Positions 1 to 8,655 of a DNA stretch of 64,000 nucleotides are shown here, one piece after another (position 1 is the stretch's first letter; each line of letters starts with the position of its first letter). Below the pieces are notes generated by a model. The model was given only the letters and a program-made list of their open reading frames with translations. It had not been told where the DNA came from and did no database searches. A program made the position numbers and the translations under genes. The DNA is taken from contig JAHEKY010000003.1 in assembly GCA_024644465.1 (NCBI GenBank), positions 1-64,000 on the forward strand, written 5' to 3'. Source of the DNA: Ilumatobacteraceae bacterium (GTDB lineage Bacteria; Actinomycetota; Acidimicrobiia; Acidimicrobiales; Ilumatobacteraceae).

Positions 1-35
1 GCAGCGGCGAGGGTGATGGAACGACGGCGGGCCAT
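1..35 (-). CDS. start of a probable secreted protein or lipoprotein (partial)
   Basis: Only the first 11 codons are in the window. They read MARRRSITLAA on the minus strand, a basic stretch followed by hydrophobic residues, as at the start of a signal peptide. The ATG overlaps the TGA stop of the sensor kinase by four bases (ATGA), so the gene is translationally coupled to it. In mycobacteria the mtrA-mtrB pair is followed by the lipoprotein gene lpqB, and this could be the equivalent. Too little sequence is visible to confirm that. Confidence 0.5.
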   Translation of the reverse strand, partial: MARRRSITLAA

Positions 36-1477
36 CAGTCGACCAGTTCCGTCGCCATCAGCTCGATGACGAACCGTGCGCCGGGCTGACCGTCGAGGCG
101 ATCCTCGACCCAGACGCGCCCGCCGTGCATCCTCACGTGCTCGTCGACCAACGAGAGGCCGAGCCCTGCTCCCTCGCTGCCGGTGCGACGCCCCGCCCCG
201 CCGCCGCGGGCGAACCGCTCGAAGACCAGATCGCGTTCCTCGACCGGCACGCCGGGGCCGTGATCGACCACGGCGATCTGGATGTGGGACATCGGCTCGT
301 CGTCGGCGTCCACGACGCGGATGTGGATCTCCGGTTTGCCGCCGCCGTATGCGATCGCGTTGTCGATCAGGTTTGCGATCACGCGGGCGAGACGCCGCTT
401 GTCGCCCCTGATCAACGCCCGCTCGGATCGCTCGGAGACGTGCAGGGTCAGGTCGGGTGCCGCGCTGACCGCCACCGCCTGGCGGACGAACTCGGTCGCG
501 AGCAGCTCTTCGAGGTGGAGGCGGATCGCGCCGGCGTCGAACCGCGAGATCTCGAGCAGGTCCTCCACGAGCCCCTGGAAACGCACGACGTCACCGGACA
601 GCAGGTCGAGCGCCGCTCGCGCCCGATCCGGCAGCTCGTCGCGGCGCGCTTCCATCACCTCGACCGACGCGGACAGCGTCATCAGCGGCGAGCGCAGTTC
701 GTGGCTGACGTCGGACGCGAAGCGGGCGTCGCGCTCGACGCGTTGCTGCAGTGCCTCGGCCATGTCGTTGAACGAGTCGGTGAGCACACCGAGGTCGGGA
801 TCCTCGGTCGTCTCGAGTCGCGTGTCGAGACGACCGCCGGCGATCGCCGACGCGGCCTGGGCGGCCGTCGACAGCGGGCGTACCGCGCGCCGCGCCGAGA
901 AGATGCCGAGCAGCACGCCGAGCCCGGTCGTGATCGCGGCGGCGAGGATCAGCGCCAGTCGCACGCTGTTGAGCGTCGAAACCTGGTCCTCGAGGCTGGT
1001 GAACTGGAAGTACGCGCCGACCCCCGGGACCTCCCACCCGACGAGGATGTTCAGCTCGTCGCCGACGCGCACGACCTGCTGGGACGGGATTCCCCGCTCG
1101 AGCACGTTCTCGACGATCTCGGGTGGCAGGTTCGTCTCGACGTACGGCGTGACACCACCGAACCACTGGTCCTGATAGCGGATGAGATAGCGCTGCACGC
1201 CGATGCTGTTCAGCGAGTCGCCGGCCGGTTGCGCGGTCGGCGGGTTGGACCGCAGGTTGCTCTCCACGCTCTGCGCGTTGCGCAGCGATGTCTTCACGGC
1301 CGCTTCCTCGGCCTGGCGAACGAGGTTGTTCTGCGTCAGCCCGTATGTCGTCAGCGCGAGGAAGACCGACAGCGCGATCGAACCGAGCGTGATCGTCAGC
1401 AGGATCCGGCGCCGAAGGCCGAGTGCGGCCGGGCGGGACCGGCGGAGCAGGCGACGGATCGAGCCGCCGGTGGTCAC
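35..1477 (-). CDS. HAMP-domain sensor histidine kinase (MtrB-like)
   Basis: Membrane sensor kinase of about 480 residues, presumed to phosphorylate the response regulator encoded just upstream. A first membrane helix (about residues 25-46) and a second (about 172-194) enclose an extracytoplasmic sensor region. HAMP follows, then the HisKA motif DVSHELRSP with the phospho-acceptor His near residue 259, then an ATPase domain with an N box (NLIDNAIAYGG), a G1 box (DHGPGVP) and a G2 box (GAGLGLSL). The GTG start was chosen because it overlaps the regulator's TGA by four bases (GTGA); the open frame extends further upstream but inside the regulator gene. The arrangement regulator, kinase, secreted protein resembles mtrA-mtrB-lpqB, which controls cell-wall and division genes in other actinobacteria. 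The orthology is inferred. Confidence 0.9.
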   Translation of the reverse strand: MTTGGSIRRLLRRSRPAALGLRRRILLTITLGSIALSVFLALTTYGLTQNNLVRQAEEAAVKTSLRNAQSVESNLRSNPPTAQPAGDSLNSIGVQRYLIRYQDQWFGGVTPYVETNLPPEIVENVLERGIPSQQVVRVGDELNILVGWEVPGVGAYFQFTSLEDQVSTLNSVRLALILAAAITTGLGVLLGIFSARRAVRPLSTAAQAASAIAGGRLDTRLETTEDPDLGVLTDSFNDMAEALQQRVERDARFASDVSHELRSPLMTLSASVEVMEARRDELPDRARAALDLLSGDVVRFQGLVEDLLEISRFDAGAIRLHLEELLATEFVRQAVAVSAAPDLTLHVSERSERALIRGDKRRLARVIANLIDNAIAYGGGKPEIHIRVVDADDEPMSHIQIAVVDHGPGVPVEERDLVFERFARGGGAGRRTGSEGAGLGLSLVDEHVRMHGGRVWVEDRLDGQPGARFVIELMATELVD

Positions 1478-2163
1478 GTCTGGAGCCGATATCCCAGCCC
1501 GCGAACCGTGACGACGTGCCGCGGGTTGGCCGCGTCGCTTTCGACCTTGGTGCGCAGGCGCCTGATGTGAACGTCGACGAGACGACCGTCGCCGAAGTAG
1601 TCGTATCCCCACACCTTGTCGAGCAGCGCCTCCCGGCTGAGAACCTTGCCCGGGCTCTCCGCGAGTTCACACAGCAGCCGGAACTCGGTCTTGGTCAGGT
1701 GCACCTCGTCGCCGTCGCGGAGCACCTTGCCCTCGTCGGGGATCAGTTCGAGATCGCCGAAGACGAGCCGCGCGTGGCCCGGAGCGCTCGGTCGGATCCG
1801 GCGCAGCAGCGCTCGGATGCGGGCGGACAACTCTTTCGGTGCGAACGGCTTCGTCAGGTAGTCGTCGGCGCCCGCCTCGAGACCGGCGACGACGTCGTGG
1901 GTGTCGTTGCGTGCGGTGACCATCACGACCGGCACGTCACTCGTCTTGCGCAGCGTCCGGCACAACTCGAAGCCGTCGATGCCGGGCAGCATGATGTCGA
2001 TCAGCACGACGTCGGGGTTCGATCGGTTGAACTTGTCGATCGCCTCCTCACCGCTCTCGGCCTCGTCGACGATCCATCCCTCGTCTTCCAGTGCGAGCTT
2101 CACTGCCGAGCGGATGCGTTCGTCGTCTTCGACGGCCAGGATGCGAGTTCCCACGGCCCCCAT
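1474..2163 (-). CDS. OmpR/PhoB-family response regulator (MtrA-like)
   Basis: DNA-binding response regulator of 229 residues and cognate partner of the downstream kinase. The receiver domain shows the acidic pair D13/D14, the phospho-acceptor D56 in LIDIMLPG, and K105 in LTKPFAPKE. A winged-helix domain follows, with the family signature WGYDYFGDGRLVDVHIRRLR near the C terminus. The ATG start is supported by a Shine-Dalgarno GGAGGA about 11 bases upstream; a GTG three codons further in is an alternative. The gene is first in a three-gene coupled operon. Its targets cannot be read from the sequence. Confidence 0.92.
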   Translation of the reverse strand: MGAVGTRILAVEDDERIRSAVKLALEDEGWIVDEAESGEEAIDKFNRSNPDVVLIDIMLPGIDGFELCRTLRKTSDVPVVMVTARNDTHDVVAGLEAGADDYLTKPFAPKELSARIRALLRRIRPSAPGHARLVFGDLELIPDEGKVLRDGDEVHLTKTEFRLLCELAESPGKVLSREALLDKVWGYDYFGDGRLVDVHIRRLRTKVESDAANPRHVVTVRGLGYRLQT

Positions 2164-2218
2164 GATGCCGCAAATCCTCCCTGCGTGACGCGCATGGTCC
2201 CGCCAACTGGACGAAAAG

Positions 2219-3040
2219 TCAGCGGGTGGCGTCGCGAAGCGCGTCCCGCAGCAGGTCATGCACCGCTGGTGCGGCGACGATCACCGCACCCTCGCGGACG
2301 TCGCGACCGTCGAAATCGGATGCCCGCGCGCCGGCCTCGGTGGCGATCAGGAGGCCTGCTGCGACGTCCCACGAATTGAGGTGTTCCTCGAAGTATGCGT
2401 CGAGACGCGCGCAGGCGACGTAGCACAGGTCGAGTGCCGCCGACCCGAGGCGACGGATGTCGCGGAACTCCGGCAGCAGCACGGTCAGCCGCTCGGCCTG
2501 CGCGCCACGCCGGTCGCGCAGATAGCTGAATCCGGTGCCGACGAGCGCGACGTCGAGCGCGGCCACGTCCGAGGCGCGGATCGTTTCGCCGTTCAACGTC
2601 GCGCCGTGGCCGCGCGCGGCCGAGAACAGCTCGTCGGTGACCGGGGCGTACACGGCACCGCTGATCGAGCCCTGCTCGTCGACGGCGGCGATGCTCGTGC
2701 ACCACGCCGGCTGGTCGTAGAGGAAGTTCGCGGTGCCGTCGATCGGGTCGATGTGCCATGCGATCCCGCTCGTGCCGTCGTCCGCGGTGCCTTCCTCGCC
2801 GACGATCGCATCGTCGGGCCGCCGCGCGCGTAGCGCCCGCACGATCAACTCCTCGGCCGCCCGATCGAACTCGGTGACCGGGTCGGTCGCGCTCGACTTC
2901 GTTCCGTGAGAGGGCTGCGCGCCGCGCGGGACGCTGCGCCGGCCGGAGAGCGCGACCGCGCCTGCCGCGGTGGCCAGTTCCTCCGCGAGCTGCCGCAACT
3001 CGACGGCGAGTTCGGGTGCCCCGCTCTTGTCCGGGCTCAC
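2219..3040 (-). CDS. inositol monophosphatase-family phosphatase
   Basis: Mg2+-dependent phosphatase of the IMPase/FBPase/HisN superfamily, 273 residues. Metal-binding residues are visible in VGEEG (about 80-84) and in DPIDGTANF (about 98-106, motif A). The C-terminal motif WDVAAG (motif B) is present. The substrate could be inositol monophosphate, histidinol phosphate or PAP; sequence alone does not separate these. The chosen GTG start overlaps the stop of the small membrane protein upstream (GTGA). An inositol phosphatase would fit the phosphatidylinositol mannoside genes elsewhere in the window, but the two loci are not linked. Confidence 0.88.
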   Translation of the reverse strand: MSPDKSGAPELAVELRQLAEELATAAGAVALSGRRSVPRGAQPSHGTKSSATDPVTEFDRAAEELIVRALRARRPDDAIVGEEGTADDGTSGIAWHIDPIDGTANFLYDQPAWCTSIAAVDEQGSISGAVYAPVTDELFSAARGHGATLNGETIRASDVAALDVALVGTGFSYLRDRRGAQAERLTVLLPEFRDIRRLGSAALDLCYVACARLDAYFEEHLNSWDVAAGLLIATEAGARASDFDGRDVREGAVIVAAPAVHDLLRDALRDATR

Positions 3041-3330
3041 CGCGGTGCGTGCCCGGCGCTCGTGCGGCCCTCGACCTCGCGCCATTCGCCGAGGGCGCGC
3101 ATCACGAGGACGGCGACGATCGCCATCCCGCCGGCGGCGATGACGGCACCCGTCAGGAGGCCCAACCCGAGCGGCAGCGCACAGTCACCCTCGCACTGCA
3201 GCGAGATCAGCGAGTACCCGATCAGCCCGCCGGCGAGCCCGCTGAGGCAGATCGCGACGAACGCCCCGATCCGCACGCCCACCGACGGCAGCGCAGAGAG
3301 CGGTCGGGAGGGAGACGGCGAGTCGGTCAT
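3037..3330 (-). CDS. small membrane protein with two helices
   Basis: A protein of about 97 residues with no family I recognise. Two hydrophobic segments (about 20-40 and 52-75) flank a short loop containing CEGDC, whose two cysteines may face the outside. The C terminus is short and charged. The stop overlaps the GTG of the downstream phosphatase gene, so the two are probably co-translated. A GTG three codons upstream (3339) is an alternative start. It is divergent from the polymerase IV gene with only 27 bases between the two starts. Confidence 0.7.
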   Translation of the reverse strand: MTDSPSPSRPLSALPSVGVRIGAFVAICLSGLAGGLIGYSLISLQCEGDCALPLGLGLLTGAVIAAGGMAIVAVLVMRALGEWREVEGRTSAGHAPR

Positions 3331-3343
3331 CGGCGCCACAGCG

Positions 3344-3349
3344 TAACTT
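3344..3349 (+). promoter_or_regulatory. -10 element of a near-leaderless promoter for dinB
   Basis: TAACTT lies eight bases before the dinB ATG and no Shine-Dalgarno sequence is visible. Transcription would begin at or within two bases of the start codon. Confidence 0.4.
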
Positions 3350-3357
3350 GGCCCTCG

Positions 3358-4632
3358 ATGAGCCCGTCATCGACCGAGCCGCGACCGGCGCGCACGATCC
3401 TGCACGCCGACATGGACGCGTTCTTCGTGTCGGTCGAACTGCGCCGTCGCCCCGAACTCGCGGGCAAGCCGGTGGTCGTCGGGGGGACCGGCAACCGAGG
3501 AGTCGTCGCAGCCGCCTCGTACGAGGCGCGGCGCTTCGGCGTCCATTCGGCGCTGCCCTCGTCCGTCGCTCGCCGCCGCTGCCCACATGCCGTGTTCCTC
3601 CCCGGCGACCACGCCCTGTACGGCGCGGTGAGCGCGCAGGTGCGCGAGATCTTCGACCGCTACACGCCGCTCGTCGAACCGCTGTCGCTCGACGAGGCGT
3701 TCCTCGACGTGACCGGGTCGCAGCGTCTCTTCGGGCCCGGCGCCGAGATCGCCGCACAGATCCGCGCCGCGGTGCGCGACGAGCTGGACCTCGGATGCTG
3801 CATCGGTGTCGCTCGCAACAAGTTCCTCGCGAAGTTGGCGTCCGTGGAAGCGAAGCCCGTGGCCCGCCCCGACCGGATCGACCCCGGCCTCGGCGTGAAG
3901 GTCGTCGAGGCCGGATCCGAGCAGACGTTCCTCGACCCGCTGCCGGTCCAGCGGCTGTGGGGGGTCGGGCCGGCGACGCTCGAGAAACTGCACCGCCTCG
4001 GCGTCGTCAGAGTCGCCGACCTCCACGTCGTCGATCGCACCGCGCTCCAGTCCACCCTCGGCGCGAACCAGGCCGGGCACCTCCTCGCGCTGGCGGTCGG
4101 TGACGACGACCGACCGGTCGAACCCGAGCGGGAGGCGAAGTCGATCGGCCACGAGGAGACGTATCCGCACGACAAGCACACGGCCGTGGAACTCGACCGG
4201 GAGCTCGTACGCCTCGCGGACGCCGTGGCCCAGCGCCTCAGGGCGCAGGGACTCGGGGCCCGCACGATCACGATGAAGGTCCGGTTCGCGGGGTTCGTCA
4301 CGATCACCCGGTCGGTGACGACCGCCGATGCGGTCGATCTCGCACCGGACATTCTCGGGCTGCTCCGGCCCGTTCTGGAGACGATCGACCCGACGCCCGG
4401 CGTGCGCCTGCTCGGCGTGAGCGGGTCGAACCTGACGACGCCGTCACACCAGCTCAGCTTCGACGACGTGCTCGACGCCGGGCCGGACTGGAGCGCTGCG
4501 ACGTCTGCGCTCGACGAGATCAGGGGCCGGTTCGGCGCCGACTCGATCGGCCCGGCCAGCTCACTCGACGGCCGGGGGCTGAACGTCGTGACCCGTGGCG
4601 GGCAGCAGTGGGGCCCGGATGACGAGCGGTGA
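3358..4632 (+). CDS. dinB: DNA polymerase IV (Y-family translesion polymerase)
   Basis: Error-prone polymerase of 424 residues that bypasses DNA lesions. The catalytic carboxylates are visible: D18 in HADMDAFF, and D112/E113 in SLDEAF. The helix-hairpin-helix region reads LWGVGPATLEKL, and a little-finger domain completes the C-terminal half. The ATG at 3358 was chosen because the conserved ILHADMDAFF lies 14 residues in, and a -10 element sits just upstream. I see no canonical beta-clamp pentapeptide at the extreme C terminus; LSFDDV at about residue 366 could serve. No SOS (LexA) box was recognised. Confidence 0.93.
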   Translation: MSPSSTEPRPARTILHADMDAFFVSVELRRRPELAGKPVVVGGTGNRGVVAAASYEARRFGVHSALPSSVARRRCPHAVFLPGDHALYGAVSAQVREIFDRYTPLVEPLSLDEAFLDVTGSQRLFGPGAEIAAQIRAAVRDELDLGCCIGVARNKFLAKLASVEAKPVARPDRIDPGLGVKVVEAGSEQTFLDPLPVQRLWGVGPATLEKLHRLGVVRVADLHVVDRTALQSTLGANQAGHLLALAVGDDDRPVEPEREAKSIGHEETYPHDKHTAVELDRELVRLADAVAQRLRAQGLGARTITMKVRFAGFVTITRSVTTADAVDLAPDILGLLRPVLETIDPTPGVRLLGVSGSNLTTPSHQLSFDDVLDAGPDWSAATSALDEIRGRFGADSIGPASSLDGRGLNVVTRGGQQWGPDDER

Positions 4633-4705
4633 TCACCGGCGGATTTTTCGTCTCCGTTGGATCTCCCGCGTTGATGGACCCTTGAGAACGTGCGATGATG
4701 ATGGC

Positions 4706-5044
4706 GTGCCGCTCTCCGAGAACGAACAGCGCATTCTTCGCCAGATCGAAGAGGAACTCCAACAGGATCCCACGTTTGCGCAGCGCGGGTACCGCGTCTC
4801 GCGCCGCCGCTCGGCGCTGATGGGGCTCGGCCTGCTCGCCGGGATGGCGCTGACGATCGGTGGTCTCGCCGTCAGCTTCCTCCTGGCGTTCGTCGGTTTC
4901 GTGATCGTGCTCGTGATGGCCGTGCTGCTCGAATCCGAGCTGCGACTGCTCGGCCGGGATCGTTTGGGCCAGCTGCCGATCTCGGCGTGGCTCAGCGGCG
5001 GGCGCCGTCCTGACGCGGAGTCCGACAGCGTCGACGACCACTGA
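4706..5044 (+). CDS. DUF3040-family membrane protein
   Basis: A protein of 112 residues starting V-PLSENEQRILRQIEEEL, the hallmark N terminus of the actinobacterial DUF3040 family. A basic stretch (SRRRS) precedes two closely spaced hydrophobic segments (about 40-80), and the tail is charged. Members are small membrane proteins of unknown function, often found near division or polymerase IV genes. The GTG start is set by the family N terminus. No Shine-Dalgarno sequence is seen; GATGAT six bases upstream may be a weak -10 for leaderless transcription. Confidence 0.85.
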   Translation: MPLSENEQRILRQIEEELQQDPTFAQRGYRVSRRRSALMGLGLLAGMALTIGGLAVSFLLAFVGFVIVLVMAVLLESELRLLGRDRLGQLPISAWLSGGRRPDAESDSVDDH

Positions 5045-5100
5045 CCCGCCGCCCGGGTGCAGCGTGACGGGGGCTCGACCGTCCCACCGTCTGAGCGGTC

Positions 5101-7467
5101 TCAGCCGAACCGCGTGAAGTAGCGGCGGATCCTGCGCAGCGGCGAGATCGACTCACCGACGGCGCGTTCGATCTGGCGGCACCAGTGCTCGCATTCGTCG
5201 ATCCGCAACCGGCCACGCTGGTTCGGTTGCCCAATGGTGGACGGTGCGACGTCGTCGCCGTCGCCGGGCGCATACGTCACCGTCGTCAACGCTTCGGCGA
5301 GCGACGAGATCGGGCGGGCGATGATCGGGAACTTCGCCGCCGCCGCCGATGCGTGCTCCGCAGGGGTCAACGACGAGCGGGCCCGGACGCCGACTTCCGC
5401 GAGCGCGTCGATCGAACGTCGCCAGAGCATCGCGACGGCGCCGGACTCGTCGGTTGCTTCCTTGCGGCGCCGCCACCTGCGAACGAGCGCCGGTCCGACC
5501 AGCACGGCGAGTGCGGCGATCGCGAGGACGACGACCCGCCAGGGGAACGACCTGCCCGTCGCCGGCGGTGGGGCGTCGTCGTCGGTGGTGACCGTCTGAT
5601 CGACGCCGGCCGGAATGTTCGGTCCGTCGGTGTCGTTCGCGTCGACCGCGATCGTCGACGTCGGCGCCGTGTCGGAGTTCTCCTCCGGCTGGGCCGGCTC
5701 GGGGCGGGGGGCGTCGGGATCGACCCCTGAGACGTCCTGTTCGGGGGCGACGTTCGTGTAGTTCTCCGAACCCGGTGCGCCGCGTCCCGGCGTCGGCTCG
5801 AACGGCACCCACCCGAGGCCGCTGAACCACACCTCCGGCCAGGCGTGGGCGTTCTTGCCGAGCACCGAGTACCCGGTGCCGTTGAAGTTGCCGGGGGTGA
5901 ACCCGACCGCGACGCGCGCCGGGATGCCGAGCGTGCGCATCATCGCGGCGTACGTGCCGGAGAACTGCTCGCAATACCCGACGCGATCGCGCAGGAATCC
6001 CTCGATCGCGTTCGAGCTGTGCCCGGCCTGGACCTCGAGGCTGTAGTCGAACTCGCTGCGGAACCAGTTCTGCAGTGTCAGCGCGATCTCGTAGCTCGTC
6101 GTCGCACCGTCGGTGACCTCGGCAGCGAGGCGGCCGACCGAGGGCGGGAAGTTCTCCGGCAGTTCGAGGTAGATCGGGTCGCCGACTCCGGACGACCCGG
6201 CGGCCTGGAGTTGGGCGACGTCGAAGCGCGGTGCCGCCGAGACGACCTCGAACGTGTCGCCGGGTTCGAGCTCACCTTCGATCTTCAGCAACGTCGAGGA
6301 GTCCTCGTTCCACCGCAGCTCGTCCTGTGGCGTCACGGTGATCAGGTCGGCGGCCGTTGGCACGAACTTGTCGCCGAGATTGCTGATGCGGATCGTCTGA
6401 CGCAGCGGGTCCGAGCCGGCCCGCGCGTCGGACAGCGTGCCACCGGCGCCGGTCAGTGACCGTTCCGGAAGACCCCACCGCGTCCCGTCGAACCGCGGCA
6501 GCGCCGACAACCGCCAGTACGACTCGAAGTCCGCCTCGACGACGAACAGTTCCGTGTTGGAGCGGTTGGTCAGCCGCGAGCGGATGTCGACGAGCGGGCT
6601 GACGACGTTGGTGACGCTGCCGCCGTTGCCGCCGCGGGTCTCGTAGATCGGAGCCGAGTCCGCGCCCGGGAGTCGCGGGCCGACGTAGCCGGCGGTGATC
6701 GCGACGAGCGCGGCGGTTCCGATCGCCGCCGGGAGGATCAACCTGCTCGGTGAGCGTTCGCGCCCGATCGCGGTCGGACGACGTGGGGAGTGGAACGCGC
6801 GGAGGGCGACGGTCGCGATGACACCGGACGCGATGAGCAGCAACGTCAGCGAGATCCGGCTGCGTTCGTAGCCGAGCGCGGCGATGAACACGAACAACAC
6901 CCCACCGGGCACGAGCGCCTCCGCCCGGGCGAAAGCACGGAACGCGAACGTGTCGGACAGCACGATCGTCAGCCCGATCCCGATCGCCGCGAGCACGTCC
7001 CACCCGCCGGCGTAGATCACCGGCGCAACCGCGCCGCGGAACTGCGATCGGACGAGATCGATCTCGGCCTGGAACAAGTCGAGCGTCTCGCCGGTCGGCA
7101 GCAGCAGCGAGTAGGAGTCGCGGTAGTAGACGAACCCGACGAGCCACACGAGCGCCGCGGTGAGGACGGGGACTGCGAGCCATCCGGGTACCCGCAGACG
7201 GCGAAGTACGAAGCCGGCGCCGTGGCCGACCACCGCGAGCACGAGGAAGTCGTCGAGGAACTGCCATCCCGCGAACACCCGCGTGTAGCCGATCGCGACG
7301 GCGATCGTGAACGTCGTCAGCGCCGCAACGGCGATCAGCTCCCTCGACAGCAGCGGGTCGACGATCGGACGTGCGGTGGGCGGAGCCGCACGGGGCGGCG
7401 GCGGCGCCGCCTGCGGACGCCAGTCGCTCGCGGGGCCCGGCCGCGTGGGCGCGTCGGTCATCGTCAT
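5101..7467 (-). CDS. transglutaminase-like membrane protein (TgpA/DUF3488 type)
   Basis: A protein of 788 residues and last gene of a MoxR-DUF58-transglutaminase operon. The N-terminal third has several hydrophobic helices (the DUF3488/TgpA region). The extracytoplasmic part contains a transglutaminase core: Cys in VGYCEQFSGTYAAMMRTLG, His in HAWPEVWFSGLGW, then the acidic position before FEPTPG. A Pro/Asp/Glu-rich linker leads to another membrane helix, and the cytoplasmic tail resembles DUF4129. The family is thought to modify or process cell-surface proteins; its substrates are unknown. The ATG overlaps the DUF58 stop by four bases (ATGA), with a second ATG two codons downstream. Confidence 0.88.
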   Translation of the reverse strand: MTMTDAPTRPGPASDWRPQAAPPPPRAAPPTARPIVDPLLSRELIAVAALTTFTIAVAIGYTRVFAGWQFLDDFLVLAVVGHGAGFVLRRLRVPGWLAVPVLTAALVWLVGFVYYRDSYSLLLPTGETLDLFQAEIDLVRSQFRGAVAPVIYAGGWDVLAAIGIGLTIVLSDTFAFRAFARAEALVPGGVLFVFIAALGYERSRISLTLLLIASGVIATVALRAFHSPRRPTAIGRERSPSRLILPAAIGTAALVAITAGYVGPRLPGADSAPIYETRGGNGGSVTNVVSPLVDIRSRLTNRSNTELFVVEADFESYWRLSALPRFDGTRWGLPERSLTGAGGTLSDARAGSDPLRQTIRISNLGDKFVPTAADLITVTPQDELRWNEDSSTLLKIEGELEPGDTFEVVSAAPRFDVAQLQAAGSSGVGDPIYLELPENFPPSVGRLAAEVTDGATTSYEIALTLQNWFRSEFDYSLEVQAGHSSNAIEGFLRDRVGYCEQFSGTYAAMMRTLGIPARVAVGFTPGNFNGTGYSVLGKNAHAWPEVWFSGLGWVPFEPTPGRGAPGSENYTNVAPEQDVSGVDPDAPRPEPAQPEENSDTAPTSTIAVDANDTDGPNIPAGVDQTVTTDDDAPPPATGRSFPWRVVVLAIAALAVLVGPALVRRWRRRKEATDESGAVAMLWRRSIDALAEVGVRARSSLTPAEHASAAAAKFPIIARPISSLAEALTTVTYAPGDGDDVAPSTIGQPNQRGRLRIDECEHWCRQIERAVGESISPLRRIRRYFTRFG

Positions 7468-8654
7468 CGCGCACCTCCGCTCTCGGCCGGCTGGGGCCGC
7501 GGCCGACCGGTCTCACGGCTGCTGCGCGCCAGCCCGTTGAGTGTGCGCCAGGACTCGACGAACTCGTCCTCGGTGCGTGCCGAGACACCGACGCCGGCGC
7601 GCGCCCGCTCGTCGGACGTCACGCTGAGGGCGGTGAGTGTCGGGTCGACGATCGCCTGCATCGTCCGCCAGGCCCCGCTCTGGTGCGTGCCGGTGACGAG
7701 GATCATCAGGCCGAGCCCTTCTCCGGGATCTCGATCGAGCACACCCAGCGGCTCGGTGCTCGGTTCGATCCGGGCGAGCACCTTCAGCGTGTTCGCGCCC
7801 GCCTCCGGGCCGCGCAGGTCGATCCCGCCGGAGGTGACGAAGCGGGTCGTCAACCCCGCCTGTTCGGAGCTGTGCACCAGGCTCGCGGCCGCGGTGACCG
7901 CTCGTTCGAAACTCGCCGACTCGAGATAGGACGTCGGGTCGGCATCGAAGATCACCGTGCACCGACGGACGCCTTCGACCGTGTGCTCCTTGACCAGCAG
8001 ATCCAACGATCGGGCCGACGACTTCCAGTCGATCGACCGTGGCTCGTCACCGTCGACGTACAGCCGCAGGCCGTGGAACTCGCCGGGACCGAGCCGGCGC
8101 GCCTGGACGAGCAGGTGGCGGCCGAGTACGCCCTGGCCGAGCAGCGGCATCGGCAGGAGGAACGTCTTCGGGGCGACCGTGACCGTGTCCAGGTCGGCGA
8201 CGACGTGCCGGGAACAGGCGATGCCGAGCGGGTCAAACGTCTCGACGAGCAGCGGGCCGAGCTGGACGATGCCGCGTGCGGTCGTCGGCAACTGATAGCC
8301 GGCTGACGACCGCGTGCCGGGCGCGAGGGGTGCGACCGACAGGCGCGCGAGATGATCCGGGGCGTTCGCCCGGCGTACCCGTTCCGCCAGCTCGAACGAA
8401 GTCGAACGGACCGTGCTGCGGTGCGCGAGCCGCAGGTCGACACGTCCGGTGTCGCCCGCCACGAGCACGGTCGGATGGACCCACCGGATCGCGCTGATCT
8501 GCGGACGCCTGACCCGCACGAAGACGACTGCCCACACCGCGGCCGCGAGGAACGCCGTGCCGATGACGAAGAGCTCGATGACGCCGAAGACGCGTCCGAC
8601 CGCGATCGCCAGGAACCCGGCGACGACGCTCGTCACGCCCTGCCGCGTCAGCAT
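7464..8654 (-). CDS. DUF58-domain membrane protein
   Basis: A protein of about 396 residues with two N-terminal hydrophobic helices (about 8-50), then the DUF58 signature in GDEPRSIDWKSSARS and a von Willebrand A-like C-terminal region. DUF58 proteins almost always accompany MoxR ATPases and transglutaminase-like proteins, as here. They are thought to act as adaptor or substrate-binding partners of the AAA+ chaperone. The ATG at 8654 follows the MoxR stop by a single base. A further upstream in-frame ATG would lie inside the MoxR gene and is not favoured. Confidence 0.88.
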   Translation of the reverse strand: MLTRQGVTSVVAGFLAIAVGRVFGVIELFVIGTAFLAAAVWAVVFVRVRRPQISAIRWVHPTVLVAGDTGRVDLRLAHRSTVRSTSFELAERVRRANAPDHLARLSVAPLAPGTRSSAGYQLPTTARGIVQLGPLLVETFDPLGIACSRHVVADLDTVTVAPKTFLLPMPLLGQGVLGRHLLVQARRLGPGEFHGLRLYVDGDEPRSIDWKSSARSLDLLVKEHTVEGVRRCTVIFDADPTSYLESASFERAVTAAASLVHSSEQAGLTTRFVTSGGIDLRGPEAGANTLKVLARIEPSTEPLGVLDRDPGEGLGLMILVTGTHQSGAWRTMQAIVDPTLTALSVTSDERARAGVGVSARTEDEFVESWRTLNGLARSSRETGRPRPQPAESGGAR

Positions 8655-8655
8655 T

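Noticed and set aside
5086-5099. ACCG/CGGT hairpin between the convergent DUF3040 and transglutaminase genes
   Set aside because: Only four base pairs; such stems are expected by chance in this composition.
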